From the NCBI RefSeq assembly GCF_014647455.2, contig NZ_BMPF01000002.1, forward strand, positions 248,001-312,000: a DNA stretch of 64,000 bases, read 5' to 3'. Each line of letters begins with the position of its first letter. The first letter of the stretch is position 1. Positions 59,592-64,000 of this stretch are shown one piece after another. This DNA comes from Halarchaeum grantii. GTDB lineage: Archaea > Halobacteriota > Halobacteria > Halobacteriales > Halobacteriaceae. The translations under genes and the position numbers were made by a program. The notes under the pieces are model-generated. The model ran no database searches, was not told the origin of the DNA, and saw only the letters and a list, made by a program, of their open reading frames with translations.

Positions 59592-60422
59592 ATGGTCGGA
59601 CGGACGCTCGACGAGATACGGCAGCGTCTCGACGGGCACGCGACCCGCGACGGGCGCTACTATCTCGCGTGCGCCCGGACCGGCGAGCGCCCCGTACCGT
59701 CGGGCGACCGGCGCTTCCCCGACCGGGAGAGCGCCGCGCGCGCCGCCGACCTCGTCGACGCCTACCGCGACGAGCTCCGCCAGTACGATCCGCGACTCCC
59801 GCACTACGACGTCATCGTCCGCGAGCTCCCCGCGCCGGCGGCCGAGCGCGACGTCGTCGCGCCCGCGTCACCCTCGCGGAGCGAGTTCTGTCACGAGGTC
59901 GCGGCCGCCGTCTTCGAGACGCTCTCCGGGGGTGGGTTTCGCGACGCCGAGCGCGCCGTCATGGACGCCTACCTCGACGCCGCCGAGACCGTCACCGACC
60001 CGGACGACCTCTGTCTGCTCCTCCTGCGAAGCATGGGCGCGGTGCTGGACGCGACGCTCGATGACCACGAACAGGAGGTCGTGCTGAACCGCGCGGCCGG
60101 CCGACTCACACCAACCGGCGGGCGTGACGACGCCCTCGTGAGTAGCCTCACGAGCGTCGCGGACGCCGGGCTCATCGAGGACTATCGCGTCGAGGACGAC
60201 GCCGACGACGCGGGCGCGTACACGGTCGAGTTGGACGGCTACGCGCTCGGGCAGCGCGAGCACGTGCTGACGCTCCCCGTCGCCGTCGAGCTCCTGCGGC
60301 GGCGTCCGGGGACGGACGTCCAGTTCACGCCGGTGGAGGGCGACCGCCCCGGGTTCCGCGTGGCGCTCGCCGACCGCACGCGCCACCAGCCGCGCGGGCT
60401 CTTCCGCGTCGCCGCGCCCTAG
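59592..60422 (+). CDS. Conserved haloarchaeal protein under a metal box (DUF7551-type)
   Basis: The 276-residue protein has an N-terminal part GRYYLACARTGERPVPSGDRR, a central HDVAAA-type helical region (CHEVAAAVFETLSGGGFRDAERAVMDAYLDAAETV) and a beta-rich C-terminus FRVALADRTRHQPRGLFRV. I recall it as DUF7551 but know no function. It starts at ATG 59592 with a clear ribosome-binding site. The DtxR-like box 37 nt upstream suggests iron or manganese control. Its TAG shares CTAG with the convergent gene. Confidence 0.75.
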   Translation: MVGRTLDEIRQRLDGHATRDGRYYLACARTGERPVPSGDRRFPDRESAARAADLVDAYRDELRQYDPRLPHYDVIVRELPAPAAERDVVAPASPSRSEFCHEVAAAVFETLSGGGFRDAERAVMDAYLDAAETVTDPDDLCLLLLRSMGAVLDATLDDHEQEVVLNRAAGRLTPTGGRDDALVSSLTSVADAGLIEDYRVEDDADDAGAYTVELDGYALGQREHVLTLPVAVELLRRRPGTDVQFTPVEGDRPGFRVALADRTRHQPRGLFRVAAP

Positions 60423-61318
60423 AGGAGGTCGCGGACGGCCGCGACGGCGTCGGGCGCGTCGTCGCCGAGCACGTAGACGTTCGGCTCGACGCCGAAGCCG
60501 CCGGTCTGGTAGAGGACGCGCGCTTCCGGGTTCGCGTCGACGACCGCGCGTATCTCCGCGCGCAGGTCCTCGGCCTCCGCCGGGAACTCGACGGGTGAGA
60601 GCCCGCGTTCGGCGAGCGCCGCTATCGTCTCCTCGGAGTACGCGACGTTGAGCGCGGCTCGCGCGTCGCTCCCCGCGTCGCGGGCGGCGAGCAGGACGAG
60701 CGCGACGTGCTCGGAGACGCCGAACTCGGGGTCGGCGGGGACCTCAGCGCGCCCCATCACGTCGAAGATGCGCCCCGGGACGCCCGCGACGTCCTCCGGC
60801 GTCTCGGCGTCCGCGAGACACTCCACGAGGTTCGAGCCGACCGCCGGGATGAGCGTCGCGAACCCCGAGGTGCGCTCGAGGAGGCGGACGCCGCGACGGA
60901 CGTCTGCGAGGACGTGCTCGCGCTCGCGGAGGGCGTCCTCGCCCGTCCCCCGGAAGTCGACGTCCATCCCCGCGAGCTCCGGCATCTGCTCGGCGTGGAT
61001 GTCCGCGAGGACGTCCCCGGGGGCTTCGAGGTCGCGGACGAGCGCTTCGGCCTCCGCGAGCGCGCCGACCCGGGAGAGCGTGCCGTCCGCGAGGCCGTCC
61101 GCGACCTCCGCGACGTGCGCCTGCACGCGCTCATCGTCGGCGATGGCGTCGCGAACACCGACGTCGCCCTTCGCGTACTTCGAGACCGCGCTCTGGCTCA
61201 CACCGAGAAGATCGGCGACCGCCTGCTGCGTGAGACCGCGCTCGCGGAGCGCCGCCGCGAGCAGCGAGCGATACGTCGGGAGGAACTCCTCGACGACGAC
61301 CTCTTCGAGGAAGCGCAT
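60419..61318 (-). CDS. ThiR-like regulator (HTH plus ThiN domain)
   Basis: The 299-residue protein combines an XRE-type HTH ([20 protein letters not shown], about 26-45) with a C-terminal ThiN domain (about 120-299, ending [20 protein letters not shown]). HTH-ThiN fusions are the archaeal thiamine-phosphate-sensing repressors ThiR, and the ThiN part here lacks an attached ThiD, so it is regulatory. Its start abuts the dCTP deaminase stop with no gap. No thiamine genes are adjacent in the window. Confidence 0.88.
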   Translation of the reverse strand: MRFLEEVVVEEFLPTYRSLLAAALRERGLTQQAVADLLGVSQSAVSKYAKGDVGVRDAIADDERVQAHVAEVADGLADGTLSRVGALAEAEALVRDLEAPGDVLADIHAEQMPELAGMDVDFRGTGEDALREREHVLADVRRGVRLLERTSGFATLIPAVGSNLVECLADAETPEDVAGVPGRIFDVMGRAEVPADPEFGVSEHVALVLLAARDAGSDARAALNVAYSEETIAALAERGLSPVEFPAEAEDLRAEIRAVVDANPEARVLYQTGGFGVEPNVYVLGDDAPDAVAAVRDLL

Positions 61319-61927
61319 CTAGCGCCCACCCCTGCGGTCGTGCTGGTCGCCGCCGAACTCCTCGTCGCCCTGGATGCGCGAGGCCTGCGGGCCGTCCTGA
61401 TCCTGATACTTCGAGCCGCGCCCGCTCCCGTAGGGCCGGTCGGCGGGCGTCGCGAGCTCCGTGAAGACGAGTTGGCTGATGCGCATGCCGGGCGAGAGCG
61501 CGACGGGCGCGGTACCGAGGTTGGAGAGTTCGAGCGTGATCTTCCCGCGGAATCCGGGGTCGATGAAGCCCGCGGTCGCGTGCACGACGATGGCGAGTCG
61601 GCCGAGCGAGGAGCGCCCCTCGACCTGCGCGACGAGGTCGGGCGGGACTTCGACGCGCTCCTTCGTCGTCCCGAGGACGAAGTCGCCGGGGTGGAGGATG
61701 AACTCCTCGTCGTCCTCGATGTAGGTCTCGTCGACGTACTCCTCGACCTCGGTCTCGTCGGTCGGGTGGATGCAGGGGATGTTCGCGTGCTGGAACTCGA
61801 GGAAGCGCTTGCCGAGTCGGACGTCGATACTCGCGGGCTGTATCTGGAGTTCGGGGTCGTCGAGCGGCTCGACGACGAGGTCGCCGGCCTCCATCCGGTC
61901 GAGGAGGTCGGCGTCGGAGAGTATCAT
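61319..61927 (-). CDS. dcd: dCTP deaminase
   Basis: The 202-residue trimeric enzyme deaminates dCTP to dUTP, the first step to dTTP. Motifs: [44 protein letters not shown] with the Ser-Arg and Glu environment of the active site, and [30 protein letters not shown]-terminal 30-residue acidic/Gly tail ([20 protein letters not shown]) is present. ATG 61927 follows GTTTAA on the minus strand (61953-61958) by 27 nt and is leaderless. Confidence 0.95.
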   Translation of the reverse strand: MILSDADLLDRMEAGDLVVEPLDDPELQIQPASIDVRLGKRFLEFQHANIPCIHPTDETEVEEYVDETYIEDDEEFILHPGDFVLGTTKERVEVPPDLVAQVEGRSSLGRLAIVVHATAGFIDPGFRGKITLELSNLGTAPVALSPGMRISQLVFTELATPADRPYGSGRGSKYQDQDGPQASRIQGDEEFGGDQHDRRGGR

Positions 61928-61947
61928 ATCGGACCCGAGGAGCCGCT

Positions 61948-61958
61948 GGCTGTTAAAC
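61948..61958 (-). promoter_or_regulatory. dcd promoter
   Basis: On the minus strand CGTTTAACAGC provides a TATA-like core centred about 27 nt before the dcd ATG, which supports start 61927 over the longer in-frame start at 62089. Confidence 0.45.
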
Positions 61959-62017
61959 GACCCTCTCTCGGGGCGCGGGTCGCCACGCCTATGTCCGCGC
62001 GACCCCCGTCTCTCGGT

Positions 62018-62356
62018 ATGAAGCAGGTCATCGCCGCCCGGACCGACCTCGGGATGGGGCGGGGGAAGCTCGCCGCGCAGGTCGCTCACGCCGCCCTCCA
62101 GGCGGCCGAGAAAGCGGACCCCGACGCCGTCCGCGCGTGGAAGGACGCCGGGCAGCCGAAGATCGTCGTGAAGGTCGGCTCCGAGGACGAACTCCTCGGC
62201 GTCGCGGAGGAGGCGCGGCGCGCCGGCCTCCCGAGCGCGATCGTCCGGGACGCCGGCCGCACCGAGCTCGAACCCGGCACCGCGACGACGTGCGCGGTCG
62301 GCCCCGCGCCCGGCAATCAGGTGGACGCCGTCACGGGCGACCTCTCGCTCTACTGA
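62018..62356 (+). CDS. pth2: Peptidyl-tRNA hydrolase, Pth2 type
   Basis: The 112-residue archaeal/eukaryotic-type enzyme frees tRNA from stalled peptidyl-tRNA. It has the N-terminal [22 protein letters not shown] helix, [17 protein letters not shown], and the terminal [20 protein letters not shown] with the conserved active-site region. ATG 62018 gives the usual length. Its TGA overlaps the truD ATG by one base (TGATG), so the two are coupled. Confidence 0.94.
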   Translation: MKQVIAARTDLGMGRGKLAAQVAHAALQAAEKADPDAVRAWKDAGQPKIVVKVGSEDELLGVAEEARRAGLPSAIVRDAGRTELEPGTATTCAVGPAPGNQVDAVTGDLSLY

Positions 62357-63696
62357 TGCGCGAGGCCCACCCGCTCGAGCGCGCGGTCGGCATGGAGTAC
62401 TACGCGAGCGACGCGCCCGGCACCGGCGGGTCGCTGCGCGAGTCGGCCGCCGACTTCCGCGTGCGCGAACTCGAGGCCTTCGACACCGAACCCGCGGACG
62501 CCGACACCGGCGACTACCCGCACCTCGTCTTCCGCGCGACGCTCACGAACTGGGACACGAACGGCTTCGCGCGCGACCTCTCGAACAAGCTCGGTATCAG
62601 CCGCGAGCGCGTCTCGTGGGCGGGGACGAAGGACCGCAACGCCGTCACCACACAGCTCTTCAGCGTGCGCGGCGTCGCCGCCGACGACCTCCCCGAGGTC
62701 TCGAACGCGGAACTCGACGTCGTGGGGCGCGCCGGCCGCCCCATCCGCTTCGGCGACCTCCGGGGGAACGACTTCACCATCGTCGTCCGCGACGCCGACT
62801 CGGAGCCCGTGGCGGCGGTCACCGACGAACTCGCGGCGTTCGGCGGTGACTGCGGTGACGGCGACGCCGGGACGAGCACGACCGTCGGCGTCCCGAACTA
62901 CTTCGGCCAGCAGCGCTTCGGGAGCTATCGCGCGATCACCCACGAGGTCGGCCTCCACGTCCTCCGGGGGGAGTGGGAGGACGCCGTGATGACGTACGTC
63001 GGGAACCCCTCCGAGCACGAACCGCCGGAGACCCGCGAGGCCCGCGCGCGCGTCGAAGAAGAGCGCGACTGGAGCGCGGCCATCGAGGCGTTCCCGCGCC
63101 ACTTGCGCTACGAGCGCGCCGTCCTGAACACGCTCGCGGAGAACGGCGGAAGGAGTGCGGGGGACTTCCGCGAGGCCCTCGAGACGTTCCCGTCGAACCT
63201 CCAGCGCCTCTTCGTGCACGCCGCCCAGTCCTACGTCTTCAACCTGATCCTCTCCGAGCGCCTCGAGCGCGGCCTGCCGTTCGACCGAGCGGTCGAGGGC
63301 GACGTCGTCTGCTTCGCCGACGACGACGGCGACCCCGTCCTCCCCGACACGGACCGCCGCCAGCGCGTCACCGGGCGGCGGGTCGACGTCGTGAACCGCC
63401 ACGTCGAGCGCGGGCGCGCGTTCGTCACCGCGCCCCTCGTCGGCACCGACACCGAGTTCGGCGACGGCGAACCCGGGGAGATCGAGCGCGGGGTCTGCGA
63501 GACGGTCGGCGTCGAGCCCGGCGATTTCGACCTCCCGGGCGCGTTCGACTCCACGGGGACGCGGCGCGCGATCCTCCTCACCACGGACCTCGACGTCACG
63601 CGCGACCCGCTGACGTTCGATTTCGCGCTCCCGAAGGGGAGCTACGCGACCGTGCTCCTGCGCGAGTACCTCAAGGCCGGCCCGCTCGACCTCTGA
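62356..63696 (+). CDS. truD: tRNA pseudouridine(13) synthase TruD
   Basis: The 446-residue enzyme isomerises uridine 13 in tRNAs. The catalytic Asp is in [17 protein letters not shown] (about D93), with [18 protein letters not shown] before it and the TRUD insertion domain in the middle ([25 protein letters not shown]). The end [19 protein letters not shown] is a family hallmark. ATG 62356 begins [16 protein letters not shown]. Length is typical of archaeal TruD. Confidence 0.95.
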   Translation: MREAHPLERAVGMEYYASDAPGTGGSLRESAADFRVRELEAFDTEPADADTGDYPHLVFRATLTNWDTNGFARDLSNKLGISRERVSWAGTKDRNAVTTQLFSVRGVAADDLPEVSNAELDVVGRAGRPIRFGDLRGNDFTIVVRDADSEPVAAVTDELAAFGGDCGDGDAGTSTTVGVPNYFGQQRFGSYRAITHEVGLHVLRGEWEDAVMTYVGNPSEHEPPETREARARVEEERDWSAAIEAFPRHLRYERAVLNTLAENGGRSAGDFREALETFPSNLQRLFVHAAQSYVFNLILSERLERGLPFDRAVEGDVVCFADDDGDPVLPDTDRRQRVTGRRVDVVNRHVERGRAFVTAPLVGTDTEFGDGEPGEIERGVCETVGVEPGDFDLPGAFDSTGTRRAILLTTDLDVTRDPLTFDFALPKGSYATVLLREYLKAGPLDL

Positions 63697-63765
63697 GCGC
63701 TCGCACCCGCACCGACCCCCACTGAACCCACACGGGTTTTACGTCCGAGTCGCCTTCCCGGCGGT

Positions 63766-64000
63766 ATGGAGTGTTCGCGCTGCGGGACGCCTCTCGAGAA
63801 ACCGGGCGACTACTGCCTGGTCTGCGAGACCCGCAACGCGGACACCGTCGTCGTGCACGCCGACCCCGACCACGCGACGCTGACGTTCCTCGACGAGGAC
63901 GACGTCGTCGGCCGGACGGACATCGCCACCACACCCGAGGAGGACGCCGACCTCGAGGGGCGACGCCTGCGGAACTTTGCGGGCCGGATCGCCGACGAGG
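63766..64000 (+). CDS. DUF2103 zinc-binding protein, 3' end outside window
   Basis: 78 residues are visible. The N-terminus MECSRCGTPLEKPGDYCLVC has two CxxC pairs, forming a zinc ribbon, followed by a region with TLTFLDEDDVVGRTDIATTP and RRLRNFAGRIADE that matches the archaeal DUF2103 family (predicted metal-binding, unknown function). TTTTAC at 63737-63742 centres 26 nt before ATG 63766 and predicts a leaderless transcript. Confidence 0.82.
   Translation, partial: MECSRCGTPLEKPGDYCLVCETRNADTVVVHADPDHATLTFLDEDDVVGRTDIATTPEEDADLEGRRLRNFAGRIADE

Noticed and set aside
1-64000. tRNA, rRNA, CRISPR, insertion sequences, prophage or defence genes
   Set aside because: No tRNA-like cloverleaf, direct-repeat array, transposase or integrase was recognised anywhere in the window, though I could not run a covariance-model search.

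Overview
The window comes from a haloarchaeon (class Halobacteria). It is very GC-rich, and its proteins are strongly acidic (Asp/Glu-rich). Many starts have a TATA-like element 25-30 nt upstream of the first codon and no ribosome-binding site, so they look leaderless. The gene content is archaeal: TFB, thermosome, LonB, archaeal NadM, Pth2, TruD, the archaeal aspartate-semialdehyde route to dehydroquinate, the archaeal CoA route and an archaeal lipid synthase. No insertion sequence, prophage, CRISPR array, rRNA or tRNA gene was seen. This is ordinary chromosomal backbone with about 70 genes.

Layout. 1-5.4 kb: a Cys-less alkyltransferase-like gene (partial), then trpCBA and the two first archaeal aromatic-pathway enzymes (ADH synthase, dehydroquinate synthase II). 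5.4-13.1 kb, minus strand: a phosphate-uptake operon pstS-pstC-pstA-pstB-phoU-(AbrB-PhoU), with an unusually long PstA. 13.2-24 kb: zinc-ribbon membrane protein, LonB, NadM, SAM hydrolase, an AglD-like glycosyltransferase, small winged-helix proteins, an SPFH protein, AroD, TFB. 23.9-31.4 kb: metal-receptor-like protein, DUF84 NTPase, two tandem APC permeases, a tailless thermosome subunit, GT2 glycosyltransferase, methyltransferase. 31.5-42.5 kb: small regulators, MBL hydrolase, YkgJ-type Cys cluster protein, TRAM protein, radical SAM protein, small HSP, FAD oxidoreductase, Nudix, GpgS-like glycosyltransferase, epimerase.

42.5-51.0 kb, minus strand: a tightly overlapping eight-gene cluster that encodes a TadA/FlaI-type ATPase, a TadC/PilC-type double membrane platform, and five or six single-pass or secreted proteins with pilin-like N-termini, one of 900 residues. 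This looks like a dedicated type IV pilus-like assembly or secretion machine and is the least understood system in the window. 51.0-64.0 kb: phosphodiesterase/phosphatase-fold protein, inorganic pyrophosphatase, PadR regulator, RNase HI, GGGP synthase, AspRS, pantoate kinase and 4-phosphopantoate-beta-alanine ligase (CoA), a gene under a DtxR-type metal box, ThiR-like regulator, dCTP deaminase, Pth2, TruD and a partial DUF2103 gene.

The most interesting non-coding signals are: paired TGTACA boxes before trpC (the TrpY TRP-box sequence of methanogens); a 10+10 bp dyad and a TATA-overlapping palindrome before pstS; three divergent copies of the aspS 3' end (each still reading R-D-x-x-R-L-S-P-stop) lying downstream of the real aspS end; and a perfect 18-bp DtxR/IdeR-like palindrome at 59538-59555. 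Family names such as DUF7286 are recalled, not searched, and are marked as such.
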